This document shows, piece by piece, positions 17,432 to 26,298 of a DNA stretch of 64,000 bases. This DNA is from Pseudoalteromonas luteoviolacea (GTDB lineage: Bacteria; Pseudomonadota; Gammaproteobacteria; Enterobacterales; Alteromonadaceae). Position 1 is the stretch's first letter; each line of letters opens with the position of its first letter. Under the pieces are notes generated by a model. It was not told the DNA's origin, made no database searches, and saw nothing but the letters and a program-made list of their open reading frames with translations. The stretch is from contig NZ_MAUJ01000001.1 in assembly GCF_001696455.1 (NCBI RefSeq), positions 186,001 to 250,000 of the forward strand, read 5' to 3'. Position numbers and translations under genes: made by a program.

Positions 17432-18796
17432 TCAGTATTTTCGAATATTGTTGAAAGCATCACGTAATTTTTCTGGACACTTTTTGCCGGGGCTCGTTTC
17501 TACCCCTGAGTTAAGGTCAAATCCAGCAGCACCCAAGTAGGATGCGTCACTGACATTGTCTGCATTTAGCCCGCCTGCGAGCATAAATGGCTTTTTCGCA
17601 CTTTTAAGTAGTTGCCAATTAAATACTTTACCCGTACCACCAAATGCGCTTGCAGTCTTGGTGTCGTAAAGATGTTTGTCTACTTCATCAAAAGGCGCAG
17701 GGAACTCATCGACAATGCCCTGTGCTTTCCATATCTGACAATTTACTGGTAATTGCTTGCGAAGGTTGGTGATAAACTCTTGTGTTTCGTGGCCATGCAA
17801 TTGCACTACACTTAGGCGTAGGCTTTGTGCATATTCAACGATTTGCTCAGCGGGTGCATCGACAAAGACACCCACATATTTCAGTGGCGCGCTATCAACG
17901 ACAGCGCGAGCGCAATCAAAATCGACGTATCTCGGTGATTTAGGGTAGAAAATTAATCCACCGTAAACAGCACCTGCGTCATAGGCTGATAAAGCATCAT
18001 CTACACGCGTCAATCCACAGACTTTATTTTCACCTAAGATAAGCTTACGACATGCGCCTTCTAAGTCTTCTTCTGCCATCAAAGAACTGCCGACCAAAAA
18101 GCCATTGCAGTGTGGCGTGAGGCGTTTAACATCATTGTGCGTATAAATGCCAGACTCAGAGATAACGGTTTTATCTTCTGGGATTAAGGTGCGCAGATGC
18201 TCTGTTGTCGCAAGAACTGTACTCAAATCTCTTAGATTGCGGTTATTGATACCAATCAGCTTGGCATTTAACTGGAGTGCACGATGAACTTCTTCTTCGT
18301 TGCTCACTTCTGTGAGTACGGCCATATTTAACGAATGCGCTAAATCGGCAAGTTCATTGTAAGTTGCATCATCTAATACCGAGAGCATGAGCAAGATGGC
18401 ATCGCCACCTTTCAAACGTGCTAAATACACTTGGTATTCATCAATAAAGAAGTCTTTACAAATAAGAGGTTGATTGACCTTTGTACGAACGTAACTCAGA
18501 TAATCATAACTTCCTTGAAAGTACTTCTCGTCAGTCAATACACTAATGCAGGTGGCATATTGTGCATAGACGGCTGTGATCTCATCGAGATCGAAGGTTT
18601 CTCTGATCAAGCCCTTTGAAGGAGAGGCTTTTTTACACTCCAGAATAAACTGTGTGCCAGACTTTGACATTTCGCCGTAAAAATCACGCTCAGTGGGTGT
18701 TACTTGATCTTTAAACTCGCTTAGCGGTAGCATCTGTTTACGCGCTTCGAGCTCCACACGTTTGTCAGCGACAATCTTTTCTAACACGTTAGCCAT
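17432..18796 (-). CDS. trpCF: Bifunctional indole-3-glycerol phosphate synthase / phosphoribosylanthranilate isomerase
   Basis: A 454-residue fusion, as in enterics. The TrpC half (about 1-255) has [13 protein letters not shown] and [25 protein letters not shown]; the TrpF half (about 256-454) has [34 protein letters not shown] and [11 protein letters not shown]. The enzyme catalyses two consecutive steps of the pathway. Its ATG overlaps the end of trpD by 8 bases, indicating translational coupling. Confidence 0.96.
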   Translation of the reverse strand: MANVLEKIVADKRVELEARKQMLPLSEFKDQVTPTERDFYGEMSKSGTQFILECKKASPSKGLIRETFDLDEITAVYAQYATCISVLTDEKYFQGSYDYLSYVRTKVNQPLICKDFFIDEYQVYLARLKGGDAILLMLSVLDDATYNELADLAHSLNMAVLTEVSNEEEVHRALQLNAKLIGINNRNLRDLSTVLATTEHLRTLIPEDKTVISESGIYTHNDVKRLTPHCNGFLVGSSLMAEEDLEGACRKLILGENKVCGLTRVDDALSAYDAGAVYGGLIFYPKSPRYVDFDCARAVVDSAPLKYVGVFVDAPAEQIVEYAQSLRLSVVQLHGHETQEFITNLRKQLPVNCQIWKAQGIVDEFPAPFDEVDKHLYDTKTASAFGGTGKVFNWQLLKSAKKPFMLAGGLNADNVSDASYLGAAGFDLNSGVETSPGKKCPEKLRDAFNNIRKY

Positions 18797-19793
18797 GACT
18801 TACCTCCGCAATGGCCGTTAAAGTTTCTTCACAGCGACCAGATGCCAGCACCTCAAGCACTTGCTTGGTAGCAGACTTTAGGTCAGCTGCTTTACCCGAC
18901 ATAACAAGTAAAGCACTGACATTTGCAGCGATTGCAGCGTTATGTGCAGGTTTACCGTTACCACTTAAAATGTCTCGAGTTGCCTGTGCATTATACTCAG
19001 GTGTATCACCCGCAATGTCCTCCAACGAGTAGTTGTCTAAACCGAAATCCGCTGGCGTTAACGTATACTCTTTGATTTCATTGTCTTTAAGTTCAGTAAC
19101 CTGTGTTGTACCGTGTAATGCAATTTCATCACAGCCAGCGCCATGAACAACCATTGCACGCTTGGTACCCAGCATTTGCAGCGTTTCAGCCATAGGACGG
19201 CAAAGTGCTGGATCGTATACCCCGAGTAGCTGAATATCCGGTTTAGCTGGGTTTGCCAGTGGGCCCAGAATATTGAAAAGGGTACGTGTTTTAAGCTTGG
19301 TACGTACTGGCATCGCATGCTTTACGCCACTGTGATAGAGCGGGGCAAACAAAAAGGCAAAGTTGGTTTTTTCAAGGCAGTTGGCGCCTTGCTCTGGTGT
19401 CATCTCTAAATTGATACCTAATGTACGAAGCAAATCAGCCGAACCAGATTTACTGGAAACACTGCGGTTGCCGTGTTTAACCATCGGGATGCCGCAAGCC
19501 GCTGCTACGATGGCAGCCGTAGTACTGACGTTGATGGTATTAGTGCCATCGCCACCCGTACCGCAGCTATCTGCACAATCTAAGCCTTTATTATCAAAAG
19601 CAACAGCATGATCGCGCATCGCCTTTGCAGCACCTGCAATCTCAGCCGCAGTTTCCCCTTTGATTTTCAAAGCAATCAGCGCAGCTGTGAGCTCCACTTC
19701 AGAAAGCTGGCCTTGCATTACTTGGCTAAATAACTCGGTTGTTTGTTCAAAGCTTAGCGACTGTTGGTCAATCAATTGATTTAAACTTTCCAT
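18789..19793 (-). CDS. trpD: Anthranilate phosphoribosyltransferase
   Basis: Protein of 334 residues. The PRPP-binding CGTGGDGTNTINVST and the KHGNRSVSSKSGSADLL segment are both present, as is RTLFNILGPLANP. It transfers phosphoribose to anthranilate. It is a stand-alone protein, unlike the TrpGD fusion of Escherichia coli. It lies 8 bases after trpG. Confidence 0.97.
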   Translation of the reverse strand: MESLNQLIDQQSLSFEQTTELFSQVMQGQLSEVELTAALIALKIKGETAAEIAGAAKAMRDHAVAFDNKGLDCADSCGTGGDGTNTINVSTTAAIVAAACGIPMVKHGNRSVSSKSGSADLLRTLGINLEMTPEQGANCLEKTNFAFLFAPLYHSGVKHAMPVRTKLKTRTLFNILGPLANPAKPDIQLLGVYDPALCRPMAETLQMLGTKRAMVVHGAGCDEIALHGTTQVTELKDNEIKEYTLTPADFGLDNYSLEDIAGDTPEYNAQATRDILSGNGKPAHNAAIAANVSALLVMSGKAADLKSATKQVLEVLASGRCEETLTAIAEVSHG

Positions 19794-19801
19794 GTTGCCT
19801 C

Positions 19802-20386
19802 CTAGCAGGTCAAATAGTCGATGCTTTGCTTAAGTAGCTTGGCACCATCTGGTGTTAAAATAGACTCAGGGTGGAATTGATACCCGATAACCTTGTCTGT
19901 TGTATGGTATACAGCCATTGGGATATCTTGGTATTTCGCAATCACTTTGAGTGTGTCAGGTACGCTGGTTGCCATCAGTGAGTGATATCTTGCCACTGGG
20001 AATCGCTTACCTAGGCCGGCAAAAACAGGGTGTTCTTCAACATCAATATATGAAGATTTACCATGTACAGTTTCGCCAGCATGGCCAATTGTGCCGCCAT
20101 AGCTTTGTGTAAGCGCCTGCTGACCTAAACAGATGCCAAGCATTGGAAATTTGCCTTTACAGAGATCTATCAGTTCTAGCAAGCAACCAGCTTCGCTTGG
20201 CTTACCTGGACCGGGCGATAATACCAAGACAATAGGCGCAGTTTCATTACACATTTTGTCGTAGATGGTGCGAGCATCAATGTGGTTCCGGTAAACGACG
20301 AGTTCACTGCCCAGCTGAGACAACTCATCAACAAGGTTGTAGCTGAATGAGTCAAAGTTATCTAAAAAATATACTTTAGGCGTCAT
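19802..20386 (-). CDS. trpG: Anthranilate synthase glutamine amidotransferase subunit
   Basis: Protein of 194 residues with the class I amidotransferase triad: Cys in MLGICLGQQAL, and His and Glu in YQFHPESILT. NFDSFSYNLVDEL and VLSPGPGKPSEAG are also typical. It supplies ammonia to TrpE. Its start overlaps the trpE end by 11 bases, so the two subunits are made together. Confidence 0.97.
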   Translation of the reverse strand: MTPKVYFLDNFDSFSYNLVDELSQLGSELVVYRNHIDARTIYDKMCNETAPIVLVLSPGPGKPSEAGCLLELIDLCKGKFPMLGICLGQQALTQSYGGTIGHAGETVHGKSSYIDVEEHPVFAGLGKRFPVARYHSLMATSVPDTLKVIAKYQDIPMAVYHTTDKVIGYQFHPESILTPDGAKLLKQSIDYLTC

Positions 20387-21956
20387 GACCCACTCCTTGA
20401 TAGCTGGACTGAATGGCTTTGATCACTGCGCGTGCTTTTGCTTTTGTTTCGTCTGCTTCAGCTTGAGGATCTGAGTCGAATACAACACCAGCACCCGCTT
20501 GTACATAAGCCGTATCGTTTTTCACAAAGGCTGAACGGATCACAATACAGGTATCCATCGCACCGTCTCCAGTGAGGTAGCCAACGGCCCCCCCGTAGCT
20601 GCCACGACGTTGTTTTTCTGTATCGCGAACTAACTGTGCTGCCTTTACCTTAGGTGCGCCAACCAACGTGCCCATATTCATACAAGCTTGGTAAGCGTGA
20701 AGTGCATCTAGGTCTGGCTTAAGTTGACCAACTACGCGAGACACTAAGTGCATTACTTGTGAATAACGGTCTACTTTTAATAGCTCTTTAGCGTGGCGCG
20801 TACCTGGGACGCTTATTCGCGCTACATCATTGCGTGCTAAGTCCACAAGCATTAAATGCTCAGCGCGCTCTTTTTTGTCGTCACGTAATTCAAGCTCAAT
20901 ACGGCTATCTAAGTCTGGGTTAATGGTGCCATCCGCAAATTTTCCGCGAGGACGAGTACCCGCTATAGGGTAAACCTCCACTTGGTTACTTTCTTCACAG
21001 TACTTCAATGCCGACTCTGGCGATGCACCAAATAGAACAAACTTTTCATCGCGCATATAGAACATATATGGACTTGGATTTTGTTTCTTTAGGTGTTTGT
21101 ATGCCGCAAGGGGTCTAGGGCAAGGTAGTGAGAAAGTGCGAGAGGGGACAACTTGGAAAATATCGCCATCGACGATGTTTTTCTTCAGTTGCGTCACTTG
21201 CGCTTTAAACACATCATCTGAGATATCCACATGCACTTCATGTTCGGAATCTTCAGGTCCTTCTTTGTAAGAGACATATTCGTCGCACTGACGATTTAGC
21301 TCTTCAAGTTGTCTGCCTACCTCAAAACAATTGGCATGAACATCTGGGCCGTTAAAAACATTACCGATAAGCTCGGTGGTTTTTGCTTGATGATCTATCA
21401 ATACCATTGTTTCAGCGAGATAAAAGACATAATCAGGACAGTCATTTTTGCCATCAGGCACTTCCGGTAAGGATTCGAAGTTTGCCACCATATCGTAGGC
21501 AAATACGCCACCTAAAAATACCGAAAACGGCGTGTCTGAGTTACGTTTTATAGAATCAACACAAGTTCTCAGAGCACTAAAAGCATTATCTGCTTTTAAT
21601 TTACTGTACTCATCCAAACTAAGATCCTGCGCATTATACGTGAGCGTTAGCACTGCATATTCTTTAACAACAGTACAGTTTTCTACTTTATCTGCGAGAT
21701 AATTTAGTAACTGTTCACCATTGTTAGAGAGTGCACGTACTTTTACTTCCAGTCCGTTACACTCAATTCTCAATGCAGCATCCGCTAAGATAATGCTTTT
21801 TACATTGTCCTTGGAATCAATTTCAGCTGACTCCAGTAACAGCGAATTGGGCTTATTGAGGGCCGCGTATAAAGACAGAGGGCTTGCGATATAATCACGC
21901 CGCTGCCTTATACTTGTCACCTCACCCGGTGTTGTAGTTATATGACTAAAAATCAA
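20376..21956 (-). CDS. trpE: Anthranilate synthase component I
   Basis: Protein of 526 residues that makes anthranilate from chorismate. The N-terminus has TTTPGEVTSIRQRRDYI and the feedback-site motif LLLESAEI; the catalytic half has FQVVPSRTF, GASPESALKY, PIAGTRPRG, LVDLARNDVARI and GAGVVFDSDPQAE. The only possible start is TTG at 21956, because an in-frame TGA lies two codons upstream. AAGAGG stands about 8 bases before it. A five-codon frame (MRFDF, 21946-21963) overlaps the start in another phase. The TTG start and the double attenuator upstream suggest tight dosage control. Confidence 0.97.
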   Translation of the reverse strand: MIFSHITTTPGEVTSIRQRRDYIASPLSLYAALNKPNSLLLESAEIDSKDNVKSIILADAALRIECNGLEVKVRALSNNGEQLLNYLADKVENCTVVKEYAVLTLTYNAQDLSLDEYSKLKADNAFSALRTCVDSIKRNSDTPFSVFLGGVFAYDMVANFESLPEVPDGKNDCPDYVFYLAETMVLIDHQAKTTELIGNVFNGPDVHANCFEVGRQLEELNRQCDEYVSYKEGPEDSEHEVHVDISDDVFKAQVTQLKKNIVDGDIFQVVPSRTFSLPCPRPLAAYKHLKKQNPSPYMFYMRDEKFVLFGASPESALKYCEESNQVEVYPIAGTRPRGKFADGTINPDLDSRIELELRDDKKERAEHLMLVDLARNDVARISVPGTRHAKELLKVDRYSQVMHLVSRVVGQLKPDLDALHAYQACMNMGTLVGAPKVKAAQLVRDTEKQRRGSYGGAVGYLTGDGAMDTCIVIRSAFVKNDTAYVQAGAGVVFDSDPQAEADETKAKARAVIKAIQSSYQGVGHDA

Positions 21957-21976
21957 ACCTCATTCCTCTTTAGTAC

Positions 21977-22011
21977 AAAAAACCCCCCGAAGTATTTTTA
22001 CTTGCGGGGGG
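21977..22011 (-). terminator. trp attenuator 2 (terminator proximal to trpE)
   Basis: On the minus strand CCCCCCG pairs with CGGGGGG around an inner AAGTA/TACTT stem with an AAAA loop, and six T follow. This is a very strong intrinsic terminator 20 bases before trpE. Its CCCGC can instead pair with GCGGG just after the second leader peptide, giving an antiterminator. Confidence 0.9.
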
Positions 22012-22041
22012 TGTGTATTTAGTTACAACAATGCCTTCCCG

Positions 22042-22101
22042 CTAATTCAGGCACCACCACCAAGATTTTGTAGATGAATTGTTGCAAAAATTGTTAATCA
22101 T
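22042..22101 (-). CDS. trpL: trp leader peptide 2 (19 residues, Trp-Trp-Trp)
   Basis: ATG to TAG frame encoding MINNFCNNSSTKSWWWCLN, with three consecutive Trp codons (TGG x3) at positions 14-16 and the stop just before the GCGGG antiterminator arm. TGCCT in the Trp-codon region can pair with AGGCA downstream, the protector (1:2) hairpin of a classical attenuator. A GGA lies about 9 bases before the ATG. It begins 15 bases after the T run of the first attenuator. Confidence 0.85.
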   Translation of the reverse strand: MINNFCNNSSTKSWWWCLN

Positions 22102-22115
22102 TATAAAAATTCCAT

Positions 22116-22144
22116 AAAAAAACCCGCGAGCTCAGCGCGGGTTT
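22116..22144 (-). terminator. trp attenuator 1 (distal terminator)
   Basis: On the minus strand AAACCCGCG, a 7-base loop and CGCGGGTTT form a 9-bp stem ending in seven T. The 5' arm can alternatively pair with GCGGGT right after the first leader peptide, forming the antiterminator. Confidence 0.9.
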
Positions 22145-22178
22145 ATAAGTCGTCAGACATAACGAATCACACCCGCAG

Positions 22179-22226
22179 TTACGAGTGCCACCACCAAACG
22201 ATTTTTGTTTTTTGTGTTAGATTCAT
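22179..22226 (-). CDS. trpL: trp leader peptide 1 (15 residues, Trp-Trp-Trp)
   Basis: ATG to TAA frame encoding MNLTQKTKIVWWWHS, with three TGG codons at positions 11-13. The region CACTCG after the Trp codons can pair with CGGGTG, giving the protector hairpin; GCGGGT can instead pair with the terminator arm. These are the standard elements of ribosome-sensed trp attenuation. It lies about 30 bases after the predicted transcription start. Confidence 0.88.
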   Translation of the reverse strand: MNLTQKTKIVWWWHS

Positions 22227-22262
22227 TTGTAAAGTTTTCGTTATTCCGATTTAAGTAGGTAC

Positions 22263-22292
22263 AGTAAACCTTACTCTGGTACAAACTGTCAA
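22263..22292 (-). promoter_or_regulatory. Predicted trp promoter with overlapping palindrome
   Basis: A perfect -35 TTGACA (22287-22292) is followed after 18 bases by TTTACT (22263-22268) as -10. AGTAA, ACC, TTACT (22263-22275) is a palindrome covering the -10, a place where a repressor such as TrpR could act. The octamer GTACAAAC (read on the plus strand) occurs twice, 14 bases apart, at 22279-22286 and 22293-22300. No clear match to the enteric TrpR operator core was seen. Confidence 0.55.
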
Positions 22293-22465
22293 GTACAAAC
22301 ATCAAAAAATAACCAATAGCATTAAATTATGTTGAACTATACGAATATTGACCTAGTGATTATGTTGTATTCGCCTCGTTAACTGCGACTTTTTAAGTAA
22401 ATTAAAACGTACGTGAAATTCTCCTCGTGATATACTGCGAGCGTTTGTTTTTAGAGGATTAAATT

Positions 22466-23314
22466 TTGATTAAATATGACTTACACAGTCATAGTACTTT
22501 TTCTGATGGGCGTTTAGATGTGGCAGACCTTATAGAGCGCGCAACAGAAAAAGGCGTTGATGTACTTGCTTTGACGGATCACGATACCGTCGCCGGTATT
22601 CCCGTTGCTCAGCAATATATTGCTGAGCAAAATCTTGACCTGAGATTGATCAATGGGGTTGAGATTTCAACGAAATGGGAAAGCTTTGAGATTCACATTG
22701 TTGGCTTAAACATTGATATTGAATCCACACCACTTCTCACGTTACTAAAGACACAGCAAAATAAACGACGTGAGCGTGCAAAAGAAATCGGTGCCAGACT
22801 TGAAAAGCGAGGTTATGAGGGCATTTACGCGCAGGCACTCGACTTGGCTAAGGGCGCTGAAATAACCCGCGCACACTTCGCTAAAGCTCTAGTCGAGCGC
22901 GGTGTTGCCAAAAACATCCAAGGGGTATTTAAAAAATTTCTAGCACGCAACAAAACGGGCTATGTTCCCAGTTGCTGGTGCACCATGGCTGAAGCAATTG
23001 AGGCAATTCATAGTGCTGGTGGTGTTGCGGTACTTGCGCACCCCGGGCGCTATCAGATGTCTAATAAATGGCTGCGCAAATTATTGGATGAGTTTAGTGC
23101 ATCTGGGGGCAAGGCGATGGAAGTGGCTCAGCCGCAACAGGCCCCAAGTGAAAGACAGTTTTTAGGGCAGTTGTCTCGTGAGTATCACCTTCTTGCAAGT
23201 CAAGGCTCTGATTTTCATTATCCAACAAGTTGGTTGGATCTAGGAAGAAACCTATACTTACCAAAAGATTGCCAAGGTGTATGGCAGTTTTGGGGAGCCA
23301 CAGAGGAATGTTAG
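22466..23314 (+). CDS. rnm: RNase AM / PHP-domain phosphoesterase
   Basis: Protein of 282 residues of the PHP family: YDLHSHSTFSDG, ALTDHDTVAG, GVEISTKWE, ITRAHFAKAL, LAHPGRY and SDFHYP supply the metal-binding histidines and acids. The Escherichia coli homologue (YciV, Rnm) is a 5'-3' exonuclease that matures rRNA 5' ends and hydrolyses 3',5'-nucleotide bisphosphates. The start is TTG at 22466, with AGAGGA 7 bases ahead. It heads the yciO-scpA-scpB-rluB block and is divergent from trp. Confidence 0.92.
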   Translation: MIKYDLHSHSTFSDGRLDVADLIERATEKGVDVLALTDHDTVAGIPVAQQYIAEQNLDLRLINGVEISTKWESFEIHIVGLNIDIESTPLLTLLKTQQNKRRERAKEIGARLEKRGYEGIYAQALDLAKGAEITRAHFAKALVERGVAKNIQGVFKKFLARNKTGYVPSCWCTMAEAIEAIHSAGGVAVLAHPGRYQMSNKWLRKLLDEFSASGGKAMEVAQPQQAPSERQFLGQLSREYHLLASQGSDFHYPTSWLDLGRNLYLPKDCQGVWQFWGATEEC

Positions 23315-23315
23315 C

Positions 23316-23936
23316 ATGAGTCAATTTTTTCATATTCACCCAGATAACCCACAAGCACGTTTAGTACGACAGGCTGTCGAAATTATTCAAAAAGGCGGTG
23401 TGGTGGTTTACCCAACTGATTCCGGCTATGCCATAGGTTGCAGCCTAGGCAACAAACAAGCCAAAGAGCGAATTGAGCGAATTAGAGGGATAGAAAAGCA
23501 CCATAATTTTACCTTGATGTGTCGTGATCTGTCTGAGCTATCTACTTATGCAAGAGTCGATAATCAAATGTTCAGAATGATCAAGAACAACACACCGGGC
23601 CCCTATACATTTATTCTTAAAGGTACTAAAGAGGTACCTCGCCGCTTGCTCAATGATAAGAAAAAAACCATTGGGATCCGAGTGACTGAGCACCCGATAA
23701 CTTGCGCAATCTTAGAAGAGTTAAATGAGCCGCTAATGTCCTGCTCTTTGATTTTACCGGGTGAACAATTTACAGAGTCAGACCCAGACGATATTCGTAT
23801 GCAACTTGAAAAGCATGTGGATCTCATTGTACATGGCGGTTATTTGGTTGAGCAGGCTACCACGGTGATTGATATGTCTGATGACAGCATTGAGATCTTA
23901 CGTCACGGTTGTGGTGATGTATCACCATTTGAATAA
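23316..23936 (+). CDS. yciO: YciO-type threonylcarbamoyladenylate synthase-like protein
   Basis: YrdC-fold protein of 206 residues, the same length as YciO. Start at the ATG at 23316 (MSQFFHIHPDNPQ), which follows the rnm stop by one base and has AGGA ahead; the open frame extends further back only into rnm. YPTDSGYAIGCSLGNKQA, PGPYTFILKGTKEVPRRL and SCSLILPGE are family motifs. YciO resembles the tRNA t6A enzyme TsaC, but its in vivo role is debated. Confidence 0.93.
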   Translation: MSQFFHIHPDNPQARLVRQAVEIIQKGGVVVYPTDSGYAIGCSLGNKQAKERIERIRGIEKHHNFTLMCRDLSELSTYARVDNQMFRMIKNNTPGPYTFILKGTKEVPRRLLNDKKKTIGIRVTEHPITCAILEELNEPLMSCSLILPGEQFTESDPDDIRMQLEKHVDLIVHGGYLVEQATTVIDMSDDSIEILRHGCGDVSPFE

Positions 23937-23938
23937 GC

Positions 23939-24736
23939 ATGACTGAGCAACAACAGCAAACACCGCTGGCTTTTTTGAAGGGGGAGGCCGTTTTAGAAAA
24001 GCCGGAAGACCTTTATATTCCACCCGATGCCTTACAGGTTATTCTTGAGAGCTTTGAAGGCCCGCTTGATTTGCTTTTGTATCTTATCAAAAGGCACAAG
24101 CTCGACATATTGGAGTTACCAATACTGAGTATTACGCAGCAATATGTGAGCTATGTTGAAATGATGCAAGAGATGCAGTTAGAGCTTGCCGGTGAGTATT
24201 TAGTGATGGCGGCGTTACTGGCACAAATAAAATCACGCTTGCTATTGCCAAAGCATGAAGAGTTAGAAGAAGAGGAAGATCCGCGCGCAGAGCTGGTTAG
24301 ACGCTTACAAGAGTATGAGCAGTTTAAACAAGCCGCTGAAAACTTAGATAAGATCCCGCGCGTTGATCGAGATATCTTTATTGCCCGCGCATTAATTGAA
24401 GACGCGAATGATAATGCGGACACGTTGCCAGACGTTGAACTCAGGGAGCTATTGTTAGCGATGAGCGAAGTCATGGCCCGTGCCAAAAAATTTGAACATC
24501 ACCAAATTAGCGCAGAGGCTTTGTCGACTCGAGAGCGAATGTCTATGATACTGCAATACTTGAGCGAAAACCCGAACCCTGTGGAGTTTAGCGCTTTGTT
24601 TAGTATCAATGAGGGGAGAAGTGGTGTTGTAGTAACTTTTATTGCTATGTTGGAGCTTTTAAAAGAGCAACTTATCTCTATCGTGCAGGTGAATATCGGC
24701 AGTGCAATTTATTTGTCATTAAAACTACAAGAGTAA
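23939..24736 (+). CDS. scpA: Segregation and condensation protein A
   Basis: Kleisin of 265 residues that bridges SMC heads together with ScpB. LESFEGPLDLLLYLIKRHKLDILELPI is the diagnostic N-terminal segment, followed by EYLVMAALLAQIKSRLLLP and a C-terminal winged helix. The long Glu-rich middle (EELEEEEDPRAEL) is normal. It starts 2 bases after yciO and is followed by scpB after 56 bases. Confidence 0.94.
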   Translation: MTEQQQQTPLAFLKGEAVLEKPEDLYIPPDALQVILESFEGPLDLLLYLIKRHKLDILELPILSITQQYVSYVEMMQEMQLELAGEYLVMAALLAQIKSRLLLPKHEELEEEEDPRAELVRRLQEYEQFKQAAENLDKIPRVDRDIFIARALIEDANDNADTLPDVELRELLLAMSEVMARAKKFEHHQISAEALSTRERMSMILQYLSENPNPVEFSALFSINEGRSGVVVTFIAMLELLKEQLISIVQVNIGSAIYLSLKLQE

Positions 24737-24792
24737 TGCGCTCTCTGTCATAATACCGCGCTTTCTACTAGCCTTATGAAAAATACTGTGAC

Positions 24793-25380
24793 ATGACACG
24801 CCGAGTAAGTGACGAACAATTGGTCGAACTGGTTGAAGCGGCCATATTTGTGGCAGATAAACCACTGTCTAAAAAGCACATGAAAGAAACTGTGTTGCAA
24901 GACATCAGTGTGTCTGACCGACGTTTACAGCAGGCAATAGAAACCATTTCGGAACATTACCAAACTCGGGGCATAAAATTAGTTGAAGTAGGTACTGGAT
25001 ATCGATTTCAGGCTTGCCCAAGCTTAAGCCCTTGGCTCAATATGTTATGGCAAGAAAAGGCACCGAAATACTCTCGAGCAACGCTCGAAACACTGGCGTT
25101 AATTGCCTATCGGCAGCCTATCACTCGTGGCGAAATTGAACAAGTCAGGGGTGTTACAGTGAGTTCTAATATTATGAAGAGCTTACTTGAGCGTCAGTGG
25201 ATAAAAGTGGTTGGGCATAAAGAGGTGCCAGGCAAACCTGCGCTGTATGCGACCACCAAGTTATTTTTAGACTACTTTTCGCTGAATAGTTTAGATGGTT
25301 TACCAAAACTGCCTGAACTACAAAGTGAGAAGTTAGATCAGATGTTAAATGATCCTTCTGTGAGAGAACCATCAGAATGA
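24793..25380 (+). CDS. scpB: Segregation and condensation protein B
   Basis: Protein of 195 residues with two winged helices: [16 protein letters not shown] at the start, [14 protein letters not shown] in the middle, and [28 protein letters not shown] as the family signature. It pairs with ScpA in the SMC complex. Its last codons overlap the rluB start by 4 bases. Confidence 0.94.
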   Translation: MTRRVSDEQLVELVEAAIFVADKPLSKKHMKETVLQDISVSDRRLQQAIETISEHYQTRGIKLVEVGTGYRFQACPSLSPWLNMLWQEKAPKYSRATLETLALIAYRQPITRGEIEQVRGVTVSSNIMKSLLERQWIKVVGHKEVPGKPALYATTKLFLDYFSLNSLDGLPKLPELQSEKLDQMLNDPSVREPSE

Positions 25381-26237
25381 GTGAAAAGCTACAAAAAGTA
25401 TTAGCACGTGCGGGCGTTGGCTCGCGTCGTGAAATGGAAAAGTACATTGAATCTAACCGAGTTAGTGTCGATGGCAAGGTGGCAAAGTTGGGCGACCGTG
25501 TTGAAGAAAATGCGGTGATCCGTGTTGATGGGCACGTTGTTAAGATTGAGCAAAAAGAAGAGCGCATCTGCCGTGTGTTGATGTATCACAAACCAGAGGG
25601 TGAGTTGTGTACACGTAAAGATCCAGAGGGCAGACGCACAGTTTTTGATAGGTTACCGCGTTTAGAGGGCGACCGCTGGATAGCGATTGGTCGATTAGAC
25701 ATCAATACGTCGGGTCTACTGTTATTTACGAATGACGGTGAGCTGGCTAATCGTTTAATGCACCCTAAATATGAGGTTGAAAGAGAGTATTCTGCTCGCG
25801 TATTTGGCGAAGTAACGAATCAAACGCTTAAAACGCTAACACAGGGTGTTGAACTAGAAGATGGCCCTGCCAAGTTCTTGTCAATCAAGCCTCGTGGTGG
25901 AGAGGGGATCAATAAGTGGTTCAACGTAACACTAACGGAAGGGCGTAACCGTGAAGTGCGTCGTTTATGGCAGTCTCAAGAGGTTGAAGTATCGAGGCTG
26001 ATCCGTGTTCGTTATGGGAAGTTGGAATTGAATAAACGCCTTCCTCAGGGGGGCTGGGAAGAGCTGAAGCTTGAAGATGTTAACTATCTGCGTAAATCAG
26101 TCAGTCTGCGCCCTGAAACACAAACAAAGCTCTCTGTGATGCCTGAAAAGCGCAAAGATAAACGTGCTAAAGTAAATCGCATCAGAAAAGCTGTTCATAA
26201 ACACAATCAGCGACTCAAGCAAAATAAACGTCGCTAG
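25377..26237 (+). CDS. rluB: 23S rRNA pseudouridine(2605) synthase
   Basis: Protein of 286 residues. An S4 RNA-binding domain at the start ([21 protein letters not shown]) is followed by the RsuA-type catalytic domain with [20 protein letters not shown], where the Asp is catalytic, and [11 protein letters not shown]. The Lys/Arg-rich tail (about residues 255-286) is usual. Start ATG overlaps scpB, followed by a strong terminator. Confidence 0.94.
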   Translation: MSEKLQKVLARAGVGSRREMEKYIESNRVSVDGKVAKLGDRVEENAVIRVDGHVVKIEQKEERICRVLMYHKPEGELCTRKDPEGRRTVFDRLPRLEGDRWIAIGRLDINTSGLLLFTNDGELANRLMHPKYEVEREYSARVFGEVTNQTLKTLTQGVELEDGPAKFLSIKPRGGEGINKWFNVTLTEGRNREVRRLWQSQEVEVSRLIRVRYGKLELNKRLPQGGWEELKLEDVNYLRKSVSLRPETQTKLSVMPEKRKDKRAKVNRIRKAVHKHNQRLKQNKRR

Positions 26238-26253
26238 AATGGGTTAACACAAT

Positions 26254-26280
26254 AAAAAGGGCGCTTTGGCGCCCTTTTTT
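26254..26280. terminator. Bidirectional intrinsic terminator
   Basis: A run, GGGCGC, TTTG loop, GCGCCC and T run; it serves both rluB and the convergent SDR gene. Confidence 0.9.
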
Positions 26281-26298
26281 GATTCTAATAATCGGTGA

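Noticed and set aside
21946..21963. Five-codon frame MRFDF overlapping the trpE start
   Set aside because: Its AAGAGG is too close to its ATG and fits the trpE TTG start better; kept only as a note in trpE.
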